Source: a bacterium
GTDB taxonomy: Bacteria > Electryoneota > Electryoneia > Electryoneales > Electryoneaceae
Assembly (NCBI GenBank): GCA_020444265.1
Contig: JAHLLH010000004.1
Location: 124,001 to 188,000, forward strand
Length of the DNA: 64,000 nt
Direction of reading: 5' to 3'
Shown here: positions 7,611-17,406 of the stretch, piece after piece
Position numbering within the stretch: the first letter of the stretch is position 1
Layout: every line of letters begins with the position of its first letter
Program-made: the position numbers and the translations under genes
The notes under the pieces: generated by a model
The model's input: only the letters and a program-made list of their open reading frames with translations
What the model was told of the DNA's origin: nothing
The model's database searches: none

Positions 7611-9231
7611 TGAACTACAACAGATCGCACAGCCGATTCTGGACGAGGAGGCCGGTGCCGAGCACAGCATCCGTGTCTGTGTCGCCGCAGGCTGTATCTC
7701 GTCAGGCAGCGACAAGGTCCTGAAGGAGTTGAAAGCTCAGGTCAAGGAACGTGGCCTGGAAGGACGCTGCCTTGTCAAAGGGGTCGGTTGCATGGGCCCC
7801 TGCGCGGGCGGCCCGGTGGTGCGGGTGGATGATGGCGACGTGATGTACCACAATGTCGGCTCGGACGATGCGGGCGAGATTCTCGATTCGCTCGATGGTG
7901 AACCGGTTAAGCGTCTCGCTCAATCGATGGACACTCCCTTCTTCAAGCGTCAGGTTAAAATCGCGCTGGAAAACAGTGGCGTGATCGACCCGGAGCGTTT
8001 GGAAGACTACGTCGCCCACGAGGGCTACCATGCTTTAGCGCGAGTCCTGACCCAGATGCAGCCGTGGGAAATCATCGACGAAGTGACTCGATCAGGACTG
8101 CGTGGACGAGGTGGCGCGGGCTATCCTGCCGGGTTGAAGTGGAGTACCGTAGCCAAGGCGGGCGGCACGAAGAAGTATGCAGTCTGCAACGCGGACGAGG
8201 GCGATCCGGGTGCTTTCATGGATCGCAGTGTCCTCGAAAGCGACCCTCATCGTGTGCTGGAAGGAATGGCGATTGCGGCGATGGCAGTCGGGGCCGACCA
8301 GGGTTACATCTATGTTCGCGCTGAGTATCCGCTTGCGATCAAACGTCTCGAAAAGGCGATCAAGCAGTCGGAACGTGCCGGCATCCTGGGCAAACGCGTA
8401 CTTGGGACCACCTACGACTTCCATGTGGATGTCCGTCTCGGCGCAGGTGCCTTTGTCTGCGGCGAGGAAACGGCACTGTTGGCATCGATTGAGGGACGGC
8501 GTGGCACACCACGTCCCCGTCCGCCATACCCGGCTGAAAGCGGCCTGTTCGGACAATCGACCTTGATCAACAATGTTGAAACCTACGCGAACATCCCGGC
8601 ACTGATCCGCAACGGTGCCGACTGGTTCAGCTCGATGGGCACCGAAACCAGCAAGGGGACCAAGGTTTTTGCGCTGGCGGGCAAGGTGAACAACACCGGC
8701 CTGATTGAAGTACCAATGGGCACCACCCTGCGGGACATTGTCTACGAGATCGGTGGCGGTATCCCGGAGGATCGTCCCTTCAAAGCGGTCCAGACAGGCG
8801 GCCCCTCCGGTGGCTGTATCCCGGCGGACCATCTTGACTCGCCGGTGGACTACGAAACTCTTTCCAAGCTGGGCTCGATCATGGGGTCGGGTGGCATGAT
8901 TGTGATGGATGAATCGTCCAACATGGTTGATGTGGCCAAGTACTTCATGGAATTCACCACCAGCGAATCGTGCGGCAAGTGTGTCCCCTGCCGTGTCGGC
9001 ACCACCCACATGGAAAACCTGCTGACCAAGATTCTTTCCGGCGAAGCGACCCACCATGACCTGCAGCTGCTCGAGGAACTCTGCGACCTGTTGCAGAACA
9101 CCAGCCTCTGCGGTTTGGGACAGGCAGCACCCAACCCGGTTGTCAGCACCCTGCGCTATTTCCGTCACGAGTACCAAGCGCTGTTGACTGATGACGAGGT
9201 GGAAACCACCGCGCAGGAGGAGGCAGAATGA
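7597..9231 (+). CDS. hoxF: Bidirectional hydrogenase NAD(H)/FMN diaphorase subunit HoxF
   Basis: 544 residues. The N-terminal ~100 residues form a thioredoxin-like [2Fe-2S] domain ('[12 protein letters not shown]', '[12 protein letters not shown]'). The rest is the NuoF-type flavoprotein: NADH-binding '[14 protein letters not shown]', FMN-region '[14 protein letters not shown]' and '[13 protein letters not shown]', and the [4Fe-4S] ligands 'SCGKCVPCR' with a distal Cys in 'SLCGLG'. It transfers electrons between NAD(H) and the hydrogenase. Its stop overlaps the hoxU start by 4 nt. Confidence 0.94.
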   Translation: MLINDELQQIAQPILDEEAGAEHSIRVCVAAGCISSGSDKVLKELKAQVKERGLEGRCLVKGVGCMGPCAGGPVVRVDDGDVMYHNVGSDDAGEILDSLDGEPVKRLAQSMDTPFFKRQVKIALENSGVIDPERLEDYVAHEGYHALARVLTQMQPWEIIDEVTRSGLRGRGGAGYPAGLKWSTVAKAGGTKKYAVCNADEGDPGAFMDRSVLESDPHRVLEGMAIAAMAVGADQGYIYVRAEYPLAIKRLEKAIKQSERAGILGKRVLGTTYDFHVDVRLGAGAFVCGEETALLASIEGRRGTPRPRPPYPAESGLFGQSTLINNVETYANIPALIRNGADWFSSMGTETSKGTKVFALAGKVNNTGLIEVPMGTTLRDIVYEIGGGIPEDRPFKAVQTGGPSGGCIPADHLDSPVDYETLSKLGSIMGSGGMIVMDESSNMVDVAKYFMEFTTSESCGKCVPCRVGTTHMENLLTKILSGEATHHDLQLLEELCDLLQNTSLCGLGQAAPNPVVSTLRYFRHEYQALLTDDEVETTAQEEAE

Positions 9232-9953
9232 GCGACCAGACTGTCAGCATCAAAACCCTGAAGATCGACGGCCGTGACGTCAGTGCGCGTGCCGATGAGA
9301 CCATCCTCGCGGTTGCCCAGCAAAATGGCATTGACATCCCGACTCTCTGTCATCTCGACGGCTTGACCCCGGTCGGAGCATGCCGTCTCTGCCTGGTTGA
9401 GATCGCAGGTTCGAACAAACTTCTTCCCGCCTGTGTCACCACCGTGCGCGAAGGCATGGAAGTCTTCACCGAGTCGGAGAAGTTGAACCGTTACCGCAAG
9501 ATGATTCTTGAGCTTTTGTTCAGCGAACGGAACCACATCTGCGCGGTATGTGTCTCCAATGGTCATTGCGACCTACAAGATCTCGCGGTCCGTCTCGGGG
9601 TCGACTTCATCCGTTACCCCTATCTCCACCCGGTGGAGAAGGTGGATGCCTCCCATGATCGTTTCGTCCAGGATGACAACCGTTGCGTGCTCTGCGGACG
9701 GTGTGTACGTGTCTGCGGTGAACTGGAAGGTGCGCATACGTGGGACTTCATGGGACGTGGTGTTCAAACTCGCGTGATTACCGATCTCGACACTCCGTGG
9801 GGTGAATCGGACAGCTGCACCAGGTGTGGGAAGTGTGTGCATGTATGCCCGACGGGTGCTTTGATCGAGAAGGGACGGTCTGTTGCCGAGATGGCGAAAC
9901 GCCGTCAGTTCCTGCCCTACCTCACCCTGATGCGCCAGGAGGACCAGCAATGA
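9228..9953 (+). CDS. hoxU: Bidirectional hydrogenase diaphorase iron-sulfur subunit HoxU
   Basis: 241 residues, N-terminal part of the NuoG family. A plant-ferredoxin-type [2Fe-2S] domain ('[15 protein letters not shown]') is followed by the histidine/cysteine [4Fe-4S] motif around '[15 protein letters not shown]'. Two classical ferredoxin motifs follow ('[11 protein letters not shown]', '[16 protein letters not shown]'). It carries electrons from HoxF to HoxY. ATGA overlap with hoxY. The length excludes a full NuoG. Confidence 0.93.
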   Translation: MSDQTVSIKTLKIDGRDVSARADETILAVAQQNGIDIPTLCHLDGLTPVGACRLCLVEIAGSNKLLPACVTTVREGMEVFTESEKLNRYRKMILELLFSERNHICAVCVSNGHCDLQDLAVRLGVDFIRYPYLHPVEKVDASHDRFVQDDNRCVLCGRCVRVCGELEGAHTWDFMGRGVQTRVITDLDTPWGESDSCTRCGKCVHVCPTGALIEKGRSVAEMAKRRQFLPYLTLMRQEDQQ

Positions 9954-10483
9954 AGAAGACCACGATGGCCACGATTTGGCTGGATGGCTGCTCGGGCTGC
10001 CACATGTCGTTCCTCGACATCGATGAACGCATCCTCGAATTGGCGCAACGTCTCGAGATCACCTACAGCCCATTGGTCGATACAAAAAGCTACCCGGACC
10101 ATGTCGATGTGGCAGTGATTGAGGGGGCAGTCAGCACGGATGAGGACATCATCAAGCTGAAGAAGATCCGTTCCAAAACTGGCCTGATTGTCGCGCTGGG
10201 CGATTGCGCGGTGACCGGTAATGTGCCCTCGATGCGCAACAACTTCCAGGTTGGCGATGTACTGGACCGTGCCTACGTAGAAAATGCAGCACGTCAACCG
10301 GGCCGTCCCCACGAGATGCTGCCCTCGCTGCTTGAGAAAGTGAAGCCCGTGCATGACTATGTGAAAGTGGATGTGCATGTGCCAGGTTGTCCGCCTCCGG
10401 CGGATGCGATTTACTACGTGCTGAGCGAAATCCTGGAGGGTCGCAATCCCGATCCGATCCAGATGACACGGTTCGGGAGGTAA
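9950..10483 (+). CDS. hoxY: [NiFe] hydrogenase small subunit HoxY
   Basis: 177 residues, short for a hydrogenase small subunit, as expected for group 3d HoxY. The start is the ATG overlapping the hoxU stop. The proximal [4Fe-4S] ligands appear as 'DGCSGCHMS' (Cys14, Cys17), 'LGDCAVTGN' and '[10 protein letters not shown]'. There is no twin-arginine signal, consistent with a cytoplasmic enzyme. It pairs with HoxH, 3 nt downstream. Confidence 0.93.
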   Translation: MKKTTMATIWLDGCSGCHMSFLDIDERILELAQRLEITYSPLVDTKSYPDHVDVAVIEGAVSTDEDIIKLKKIRSKTGLIVALGDCAVTGNVPSMRNNFQVGDVLDRAYVENAARQPGRPHEMLPSLLEKVKPVHDYVKVDVHVPGCPPPADAIYYVLSEILEGRNPDPIQMTRFGR

Positions 10484-10486
10484 GAG

Positions 10487-11914
10487 ATGGGCAAGCAGAT
10501 CATGATCGATCCGATCACACGGATCGAAGGGCACGCGAAAATATCCCTGCATCTGGACGATAGCGGAGTGGTGGACGAGGCTCGAATGCACGTTACCCAG
10601 TTCCGTGGCTTCGAAAAGTTTTGCGAAGGTCGTCCCTTCTATGAGATGCCCTCGCTGATGGCACGGACCTGCGGCATCTGTCCGGTATCGCACCTGGTGG
10701 CGGCGGCAAAGGCCTGCGATGACCTATACTCGGTTCAGATTCCGGAAGCGGCAGTGATGCTGCGACGGATGATAAACCTGGCGCAGATCATGCAGTCCCA
10801 CGCGCTCAGCTTCTTCTATTTGAGCAGCCCCGACCTTGTCTTTGGTATGGATGCCGACCCGGCGATGCGTAACCTCTTTGGGGTACATGCTCAGGACCCC
10901 CAGTTGATGCGTGATGGCATCCGTCTGCGCCAGATCGGTCAACAGATCATTGAGCTGCTCGGCGGCAAACGGATTCATCCCTCGTGGGTGGTGCCGGGCG
11001 GGGTCAACGCGCCTCTGACTGAGGAGCATCGTGACACCATCCTTGCAGTGCTACCCGAAGCAAAAGCGCTTGCACAAAGGACGCTTCGCTGGTACAAGAA
11101 GATCATGAAGCAGTTCAAGCCGGAGATCGACACCTTTGCCAACTTCCCCAGCCTCTACCTAGGGCTGGTGGACAAGCTCGGTAATCTCGAGCATTATGAT
11201 GGCAATTTCCGGATGATGGATGCTGCGGGAAACATCATCATTGACCAGTTCGATACGCTTCGCTATGCGGAGATCATCGAGGAAGCCGTCGAACCCTGGT
11301 CCTACATGAAATTCCCTTACTACAAGAGCCTTGGCTACCCGCGTGGCATGTACCGTACCGGCCCGTTGGCACGCCTCAACATCATTGATGCTTGCGGCAC
11401 CCCGATGGCGGATGATGAGTTGGAAGAGTTCCGTGGCGGCAGCACCAAGCCGGTGCAGAGCTCCTTCCACTACCACTGGGCACGTTTGATCGAGATCCTC
11501 TTCGCGGTGGAGCGGATCGAGGACATCCTGACCACGAAGAGGGTGATGACCAAACATGTTCGTGCCTACGCCACTCCGAATAGTTTCGATGGGATCGGGG
11601 TGACAGAAGCACCTCGTGGCAGCTTGATCCATCACTTCAAGATTGACGAGCAGGGGCTGGTCACCTGGGCAAATTTGATCATCGCGACCGCGCACAACAA
11701 CCTCGCGATGAACCGTGGCATCCTCCAGGCCGCCAAGACCTTTGTCGATGGCAATCACCTGAAAGAGGGGATGCTGAATCGTGTCGAGGCGGTGATCCGT
11801 GCTTTCGACCCCTGTTTGAGCTGCTCCACCCATGCTGCTGGCCAAATGCCCTTCCATGTGGAGCTGGTGGCCCCGGATGGCGAGTTGCTGGATGAGGTAA
11901 AGCGAGGCGTGTAA
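10487..11914 (+). CDS. hoxH: [NiFe] hydrogenase large subunit HoxH
   Basis: 475 residues. Both nickel-binding motifs are present: 'RTCGICPVSH' (Cys62, Cys65) and 'DPCLSCSTH' (Cys443, Cys446, His449). A 26-residue tail follows His449; in this family it is removed by a dedicated endopeptidase after nickel insertion, and that gene (hoxW) is next. It oxidises H2 or reduces protons with NAD(H) through HoxEFU. No hyp maturation genes are in the window, so they must lie elsewhere. Confidence 0.95.
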   Translation: MGKQIMIDPITRIEGHAKISLHLDDSGVVDEARMHVTQFRGFEKFCEGRPFYEMPSLMARTCGICPVSHLVAAAKACDDLYSVQIPEAAVMLRRMINLAQIMQSHALSFFYLSSPDLVFGMDADPAMRNLFGVHAQDPQLMRDGIRLRQIGQQIIELLGGKRIHPSWVVPGGVNAPLTEEHRDTILAVLPEAKALAQRTLRWYKKIMKQFKPEIDTFANFPSLYLGLVDKLGNLEHYDGNFRMMDAAGNIIIDQFDTLRYAEIIEEAVEPWSYMKFPYYKSLGYPRGMYRTGPLARLNIIDACGTPMADDELEEFRGGSTKPVQSSFHYHWARLIEILFAVERIEDILTTKRVMTKHVRAYATPNSFDGIGVTEAPRGSLIHHFKIDEQGLVTWANLIIATAHNNLAMNRGILQAAKTFVDGNHLKEGMLNRVEAVIRAFDPCLSCSTHAAGQMPFHVELVAPDGELLDEVKRGV

Positions 11915-11933
11915 CTGTCAAGGGAGTCGTTGA

Positions 11934-11971
11934 CGAAGTGGCATGGGGGACCCGTCACCTAAGCCACTTCG
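11934..11971. other. Inverted repeat between hoxH and hoxW
   Basis: CGAAGTGGC ... GCCACTTCG with a 20-base loop. Possible mRNA stem controlling hoxW level or RNA stability, or one of the short palindromes scattered in this genome. Confidence 0.4.
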
Positions 11972-11999
11972 ACACAAGTGAGTGATCCAGGAGTAGGCG

Positions 12000-12464
12000 A
12001 TGGCACGCACGGTGGTGATCGGTTATGGCAACCCGCTTCGCGGGGATGATGCTGCGGGGGTAGCCGTTGCCCAGGCACTCCAAGAGAGGTTGAATGATCG
12101 GCCTGATGTGACGGTTGAAGCAGCGTTCCAGTTGCTCCCGGAACATGCTGCCCTGATTGCCGAGGCAGATCGTGTCCTCTTTGTCGACGCTGCCCTCGAT
12201 GGCTCACCGGGGGAGGTGAGATCCACTGTGGTTATGCCTGTTACACCACCTGGCTCACCCTTGACCCACACCCTGAGCCCAGGGCAGATCCTCGGGATGT
12301 GCCAGCAGCTCTTCGGGAAGTGTCCTCATGCCACACTCTGGACCCTGACCGGCTGGGAGTTTGAGCATCAGGAAGGGATGAGCGAACGGATCCAGCAAGC
12401 GATGCTGGGGTGGGTCGAGCAAATCGTAGAGGACTTGTTGCATCCCCCTGCACAGGCTTCGTAA
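12000..12464 (+). CDS. hoxW: Hydrogenase maturation endopeptidase (HoxW/HyaD family)
   Basis: 154 residues. It opens with 'VIGYGNPLRGDDAAG', the hallmark of the family; the Asp after GD is a nickel ligand used to sense the loaded large subunit. 'VLFVDAAL' provides the second conserved acid, and a histidine is seen in 'PLTHTLSP'. It would cleave the HoxH tail after His449. Last gene of the hydrogenase cluster. Confidence 0.88.
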   Translation: MARTVVIGYGNPLRGDDAAGVAVAQALQERLNDRPDVTVEAAFQLLPEHAALIAEADRVLFVDAALDGSPGEVRSTVVMPVTPPGSPLTHTLSPGQILGMCQQLFGKCPHATLWTLTGWEFEHQEGMSERIQQAMLGWVEQIVEDLLHPPAQAS

Positions 12465-12497
12465 GGGAAACAGATGCTCGAACCGTTCCGTCAGGTC

Positions 12498-12532
12498 TCC
12501 CGACCTGGCGGATTTTCTGTCGGGTCGGGATA
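12498..12532. repeat. Short inverted repeat after hoxW
   Basis: TCCCGACC...GGTCGGGA stem downstream of hoxW; it may act as a terminator although no T-run follows. Confidence 0.4.
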
Positions 12533-12549
12533 TCTGACAAGAGGGAGTG

Positions 12550-12775
12550 TGTCATCCCGGGCTTGACCCGGGATCCAGCATCCTTCCTTTCTCGGAGCGA
12601 CTGGGTCAAATCTGAGGACGGTGTTACGCTTTGAAGCGGTGTTGATCGACGGCATCCCGTTGCTCTACCAAATGCGAACCCTCCCCTTACTCCACCCTTT
12701 GGATGACCTCGGCTTTGGCCTGGTCGCTCGTGGTGAGTTCGGCTAGCTAGGCCCCGGGTCAAGCCCGGGGTGACA
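12550..12775. repeat. MITE-like element, copy 1
   Basis: 226 bp bounded by near-perfect ~24-bp terminal inverted repeats beginning TGTCA(T/C)CCCGGGCTTGAC. There is no coding capacity inside. It shares its ends and internal blocks ('ATCCAGCATCCTTCC', 'GGTCAAATC.GAGG', 'TTACTCCACCC') with 14978-15207. It fills most of the gap between hoxW and the arginine deiminase gene. Confidence 0.75.
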
Positions 12776-12882
12776 CAAATAGCGGCGGACCCACCACCCC
12801 ACAAGAGGCCATTGCCGGCCCAAGTGTGGCGGAACCGTCTTTCATCTGCTACGTTAGCCACGAGACCAACGGGGAGTGGAAG

Positions 12883-14148
12883 ATGGACAAGCTGGGTGTC
12901 TTTTCGGAAGTCGGACGTTTGAAAACCGTCCTGGTGCATCAGCCGGGGTGGGAGCACAAACGGATGGTGCCATGGAACCGTGAGGCCTGGCTCTTCGACG
13001 ATATTCTCGACATCGAATCGGCACGACCCGAGCACAAGGCGTTTGTGCTCAAGATGCACCACAATGGTGTACAGGTCATCCACTTCCTCGATCTGCTCAA
13101 AGATGTCTGCAAAGATCCGGACCGTCACCGCGAGGTGGTCGCCGAGGTCTCCTGCTGCCTGCCGCATGGTCGCCTTCCAGACCACATCGACCCGATGGAT
13201 ATCCAGCCGACTCACCTCATCATGGGCTACCCGGAACACTTCACCCTGAGCGAGGAATTGATCCTCGAACCGGTGCCAAATTTCTACTTCATGCGTGACC
13301 CGGCCTTCATGATCGCCGACAAGCTGATCATCAGCCATCCGGCCCGTATGATCCGTATGCGTGAAGCCTACCTGCTCCGAGCCGTGGCCACACGTCATCC
13401 GATGTTCGAGGGGACCGACATCTATGATGGCATCCTGCTGGACGATGAGGCGAGCATCGAGGGCGGCGATGTGCTGGTGCCGGACGGCGAGAATGTGATT
13501 GTCGGGCTCGGGGAACGGACCAATGATGCTGGAGCGGAGCATTTGGCTCGTTACCTCTTCGCAAATACCGACGTCCAACGTGTGATCAAGGTGACCTATC
13601 CCAAGCGTCACGAGTTCATGCACCTCGATACGTTGCTCACCTTTGTCGACCGTCAGCAGCTGGTCACGATGCCCTATTTCTGGGATCAGCCGGAATTGTA
13701 TGCCAAGATCGCCGAACGGACCCAGAACCTGGTCAAGGCGCATGGCGGCAGTTACAGCGGCCCACCCCCTGAGCAGCTTGCCAAGGGGCCCACCATGGAA
13801 GTGGTCAACCGGGATGGCAGCCGCTACACGCGATCCAATGTCCTCGAAGGGCTGGTCGAACTCGAGTTGGCGGTACCGGATATCACGGTCAATGTGGCGG
13901 GTGCACCGCAGTTGTACCGGTCGAAAGAGGAACACATCCTCGAAGCGCTACGTGAGCAGTGGAACGATGGCGCCAATACGGTGGCCCTGAAACCGGGTCA
14001 TGTGATGAGCTACGCGCGCAACGATAAGACCATCGCGGCCCTCGAGCATGTGATGGTGGAAGTAACCACCTTCAACGGTGGCGAGCTGGTCCGTGGACGA
14101 GGCGGCGCGCGCTGCATGACCATGCCGCTGCTGCGTGAAGCGCTGTAG
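12883..14148 (+). CDS. arcA: Arginine deiminase
   Basis: 421 residues from the ATG at 12883, chosen because GGGGAG lies just upstream; an in-frame GTG at 12826 lacks a site. Hydrolyses L-arginine to citrulline and ammonia. Guanidino-modifying fold motifs are present: 'FMRDPAFM', 'EGGDVLV', 'HEFMHLDTL', and the nucleophile Cys411 in 'GGARCMTMPL' near the C-terminus. No arcB, arcC or transporter gene is adjacent, so the usual ATP-yielding pathway is not encoded here as an operon. Confidence 0.93.
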   Translation: MDKLGVFSEVGRLKTVLVHQPGWEHKRMVPWNREAWLFDDILDIESARPEHKAFVLKMHHNGVQVIHFLDLLKDVCKDPDRHREVVAEVSCCLPHGRLPDHIDPMDIQPTHLIMGYPEHFTLSEELILEPVPNFYFMRDPAFMIADKLIISHPARMIRMREAYLLRAVATRHPMFEGTDIYDGILLDDEASIEGGDVLVPDGENVIVGLGERTNDAGAEHLARYLFANTDVQRVIKVTYPKRHEFMHLDTLLTFVDRQQLVTMPYFWDQPELYAKIAERTQNLVKAHGGSYSGPPPEQLAKGPTMEVVNRDGSRYTRSNVLEGLVELELAVPDITVNVAGAPQLYRSKEEHILEALREQWNDGANTVALKPGHVMSYARNDKTIAALEHVMVEVTTFNGGELVRGRGGARCMTMPLLREAL

Positions 14149-14164
14149 GGACTAACCTATGGCG

Positions 14165-14312
14165 GTTGAGGTGTCGCTGCGAGGACCGCAGGGACGAAGC
14201 AGTCTCGAATCGCTCCCCCTATCGAAGCTGCGCGCGCGGGCGCGCAGGGACATCAGGTGAGTGCTATGAGATTGCTTCATCCGGCATTCGCCGGATTCGC
14301 AACGACACCTTG
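14165..14312. repeat. Degenerate dispersed repeat with inverted ends
   Basis: GGTGTCGCTGCGAGG at the left and CGCAACGACACC at the right are inverted copies. Internal 'GAAGCAGTCTC' and 'GAGATTGCTTC' are also inverted. It resembles the 'GTCATTGCGAGC..GAAGC' type of dispersed repeat, also hinted at near 6134. Non-coding. Confidence 0.5.
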
Positions 14313-14434
14313 AATTGCCGAGAAGTTGTTGTGCTGATAGGCACGTTTGGGTGGCGGGGCACCCAAGCCACGTTGTGTCAGGTCCCTGAGCCTGATTCAC
14401 GTTCACCATTCGAGCCGAGAACACGAGGAGTGAT

Positions 14435-14908
14435 GTGACCAATCTTCCCCTCGCCATCATCCTGCTTTGGGTGGCTGCGACCATGTCGATCCAGAGCGGG
14501 GTGGACCTCTATTTCTCGAAGACGTTGCTTCCCGGGACTCAAAAGGCTCGTTTCTGGATCCTGATGGCGGCCAACGGGGCCGCCTTCCTGCTTACCGGCC
14601 TGGTCTACCGTCTCACCCTGCCCCTGACCGATGCCTGGTTGATCGCAAGCCGTGAACAGGGGTCGATGGCGGTCACTGTCATGCTGCTGATCCTGGTCTA
14701 CTTCCTTTGGATGGCGCCGATTATCGGGATCCGTGGCTATGTGGTGCAGGAGTGGCTGCTGGGCGATGCGATCCGTGAGAAACGGCAATCCTGGTGGGGG
14801 TACGCGGCAATCGGGACCATCACCAGCGCGCTGCTGCTGGGTGCCCTCTACATCGCCCTGACCATCGTCCCGCCCCTGATGACCGGCATGGACAGCCCGA
14901 GGGGTTGA
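14435..14908 (+). CDS. Four-helix integral membrane protein, unknown function
   Basis: 157 residues with about four hydrophobic helices (residues 5-20, 42-60, 78-100, 122-145). GTG start 4 nt after GAGGAG, a good site. No recognised domain. Inner-membrane location inferred from hydropathy. It lies between a degenerate repeat and a MITE-like element, with no functional partner evident. Confidence 0.65.
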   Translation: MTNLPLAIILLWVAATMSIQSGVDLYFSKTLLPGTQKARFWILMAANGAAFLLTGLVYRLTLPLTDAWLIASREQGSMAVTVMLLILVYFLWMAPIIGIRGYVVQEWLLGDAIREKRQSWWGYAAIGTITSALLLGALYIALTIVPPLMTGMDSPRG

Positions 14909-14977
14909 TGGGGTAAAAGGGGCCTGTCGCGCTTGGCAGATGTCCACGTTTGATCAGGTAATCTGCCCGGACAATGG

Positions 14978-15207
14978 TGTCATCCCGGGCTTGACCCGGG
15001 ATCCAGCATCCTTCCTCTCCCCGGAGCGACCAGGTCAAATCCGAGGTCCACTCTTGATACGAACGGCGGTGTGGAGGGATGACATCCTGCCAAACGTCCA
15101 ACAAAGAACACGACACCCTTACTCCACCCAGGGCAAGCCCTCGGCTTTGCTCGAGATGCTCGTGGCGACATATGGTAGCTGGACTCCGGATCAAGTCCGG
15201 GGTGACA
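14978..15207. repeat. MITE-like element, copy 2
   Basis: 230 bp with ends matching copy 1 at 12550-12775; the right terminal repeat has drifted (CCGGATCAAGTCCGG). Lies after the membrane protein gene. No coding capacity. Confidence 0.72.
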
Positions 15208-15282
15208 CCACAGCCTGTACATGACCTGTGGATAACGAGGTGAGATAAAATCCCGATCAATTCGCCTTCGCAAAGGCTATGG

Positions 15283-15304
15283 CGGGACAAGAGTCCCGGG
15301 CCAC
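15283..15304. repeat. GGGACAAGAGTCCCGGG-type palindrome, copy 1
   Basis: Short palindrome ending in CCGGGCCACCC, matching the one at 16410-16436; downstream of member A. Confidence 0.45.
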
Positions 15305-15337
15305 CCCTGGGCAATTTACAGCTCCAAACCCGCTGCA

Positions 15338-16258
15338 CTACTCCCCAAGCAGCGTATCTCCGCAGACACTCATCAACTTCTGGTTGATGTAGTCGTTGAG
15401 AGGTAGGGAGCTCCCGCCCGCGACGTGAAGATTCTCGAGTCCCTCGAGGGGGACGGCCATGGAATCCGCGTAGGGAACGAGGGCATCCTTGTACTGCCGT
15501 GCAACCCACCTCAAAGAGTCACAGTTTCCATCTTCGGCATAGGTCTCCAAAAGCCGTCGCAGAATCACACGGGAGGTGGGGAAGGATCGCAAAAGGGCAG
15601 TGGCAACATCTTTGTTCCAGTCCAACTGGTCGCCAAAGTACGCCCAGGCGAGTGAATCGTAGGCGGTTTCACGCTTGGCCCGGATGATGGTCCAGGGGTC
15701 CTCAACCGTAAGGATTTCTTTGCCAGGGATGGGCTCATCTTCAAACACAACCGGCTGGAAGATGTAGGCGGAACCATCATTCGGAATGGGCAGGTCGCGG
15801 AGATCGAGCAAAACGTGATCAGTTGTCCAGCCATACTCCCACACGAGATTAGTCGTATCAGGAATCCCAAGTTGAAGTGGGAAATAGTTGATCGCGCCTG
15901 TTTTGACGGACTCGATTTTCCAGAATAGATGGGTGCGCACCTGTTCATAGCGAAGTACGTCGCCCCATGCTGGGGTGGGGGCTTTTCCAAGTCTGGCAAA
16001 ATGGATAGAAAAGTTCATTCTAGCTGGAAGATCGGTATCCTCCCAGATCATGAACTGTGGAAAGGTGCCGTATTTGGTTTCGAAGTAGTTGATGAAACTA
16101 CCTGTCAAGGTTGGGAAATTTGAATCTGTGCCTCGGTATGCATAGCCGGCCTTAAAAAGACCTTCGTCATCCCACGGGAGTACCGCAAAACAAACCGCGA
16201 CACCCGCTAGCAGAACTCCAGACATCCACAAGGCTATCCGTCGAATTGTTTTTCTCAT
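15338..16258 (-). CDS. Membrane-anchored protein of a three-gene tandem family, member A
   Basis: 306 residues. One N-terminal transmembrane segment (about residues 8-28) precedes a large hydrophilic, probably periplasmic, domain. Shared blocks with the next two genes: 'LPWDDEGLFKAGY', 'FPTLTGSFINYFETKYGTFPQ', 'DSLAWAYFGDQLDWNKDVA' and the C-terminal 'INQKLMSVCGDTLLGE' carrying a single conserved cysteine. I do not recognise the family. Palindromic repeats separate it from member B. Confidence 0.72.
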   Translation of the reverse strand: MRKTIRRIALWMSGVLLAGVAVCFAVLPWDDEGLFKAGYAYRGTDSNFPTLTGSFINYFETKYGTFPQFMIWEDTDLPARMNFSIHFARLGKAPTPAWGDVLRYEQVRTHLFWKIESVKTGAINYFPLQLGIPDTTNLVWEYGWTTDHVLLDLRDLPIPNDGSAYIFQPVVFEDEPIPGKEILTVEDPWTIIRAKRETAYDSLAWAYFGDQLDWNKDVATALLRSFPTSRVILRRLLETYAEDGNCDSLRWVARQYKDALVPYADSMAVPLEGLENLHVAGGSSLPLNDYINQKLMSVCGDTLLGE

Positions 16259-16326
16259 CGGAATTTTCCCTACTTATATATCATCACATGATAAAAAAAT
16301 GTCTGAATTGGTGAAACCAGAATAGG

Positions 16327-16436
16327 GTAGCCTGGGACTTTTGTCCCAGGTTTCTCTATAGGACGTGGTGTCGGAATGTTTGGCTGGTACAAGAGCTGGA
16401 TACGTTGAAACCCGGGACTAAAGTCCCGGGCCACCC
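16327..16436. repeat. Pair of palindromes between tandem family members A and B
   Basis: CCTGGGACTTTTGTCCCAGG at 16332-16351 and CCCGGGACTAAAGTCCCGGG at about 16411-16430. Both are near-perfect hairpins. They may act as terminators or as mobile palindromic repeats. Confidence 0.5.
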
Positions 16437-16442
16437 AAGCAA

Positions 16443-17381
16443 TTAATCCCCCAGCAACGTATCCCCGCAGACACTCATCAACTTCTCGTTGATGTACTCA
16501 TTCGCTGGTAAAAAGGACCGCGAGGATTCCACACCTGCTATATGCATGTTGTTAAATCCTTCTAACGGTACGGCCATCGGATCAGCATTAGGAACCAAAG
16601 CATCCTTGTACTGCCGTGCCACCCACTTCAGCGAGTCACAGTTTCCATCTGCGGCATAGGTATCCAGTAAACGTTTCAGTATCGCACGCGAGGTGGGAAA
16701 TGACTGAAGCAGTGCTGTAGCAATATCCTTGTTCCAATCAAGTTCATCACCGTAGTACGCCCAGGCAAGTGAGTCATAAGGGGTATTTCGCTTAGAGCGA
16801 ATCACACTCCAAGCATCTGTGGAGCGAAAGATTTCTTCGCCCTCAATTGGCAATTCTTTAAAGACTACAGGTTGGAGATAGTAGGCTGTAGTGTCACTGG
16901 GGAAAGGAATGTTGCGTAGGTCAACTAGACCGTTGTAACTCCATCCGTAACCCCATTCGGTATCAACTATGTTACAGGTGTCAGAAGAACTATCAGTGAA
17001 TGGGATAAAGGTAATTGAACCGTCTTTCACTGATTCGATTCGCCAGAATAAGTGTGATCTGACTTCCCCGAATAGTAGAGTATCACCCCATGGGGGGATA
17101 GGCGATTTTCTAGGACGGTCGTATCGGAAATTCAGGGCAATTTTCGCAGGCTGATTTGTTCCCTCCCAAATCATGAACTGTGGGAATACACCAAACTTAG
17201 TCTCAAAATAGTCGACGAAATTTCCGGTCAAATATGGAAATCGTGCATCAGTACTATCGCGTGAATATCCGTACTTAAATATGCCATGATCGTCCCACGG
17301 AAGTACCGCATAACTAATCGCGATACCCGCGAGCAGGACACTCAATGTCCATATGGTCGTTCTTTGAAGGGCTGCTTCCAC
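16443..17381 (-). CDS. Membrane-anchored protein of a three-gene tandem family, member B
   Basis: 312 residues from a GTG start with GGAG about 9 nt upstream on the minus strand. N-terminal transmembrane helix, then the family blocks 'VLPWDDHGIFKYGY', 'YLTGNFVDYFETKFG', 'DSLAWAYYGDELDWNKDIA' and C-terminal 'KLMSVCGDTLLGD'. It is the most diverged member in its middle third. It lies 25 nt after member C and may be co-transcribed with it. Confidence 0.72.
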   Translation of the reverse strand: MEAALQRTTIWTLSVLLAGIAISYAVLPWDDHGIFKYGYSRDSTDARFPYLTGNFVDYFETKFGVFPQFMIWEGTNQPAKIALNFRYDRPRKSPIPPWGDTLLFGEVRSHLFWRIESVKDGSITFIPFTDSSSDTCNIVDTEWGYGWSYNGLVDLRNIPFPSDTTAYYLQPVVFKELPIEGEEIFRSTDAWSVIRSKRNTPYDSLAWAYYGDELDWNKDIATALLQSFPTSRAILKRLLDTYAADGNCDSLKWVARQYKDALVPNADPMAVPLEGFNNMHIAGVESSRSFLPANEYINEKLMSVCGDTLLGD

Positions 17382-17406
17382 TTGATCCTGCTCCAGGAAA
17401 TTTTAT

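Noticed and set aside
8092-9177. 361-codon frame antisense to hoxF
   Set aside because: Shadow of a strongly conserved gene; composition is that of a reverse-strand artefact.
7107-9953. hoxEFU read as nuoEFG of complex I
   Set aside because: HoxY, HoxH and HoxW follow directly and HoxU has HoxU length, so it is the hydrogenase diaphorase module.
12241-13935. 564-codon frame antisense to arcA and the MITE-like element
   Set aside because: Crosses a repeat and an intact gene on the other strand; no recognised domain.
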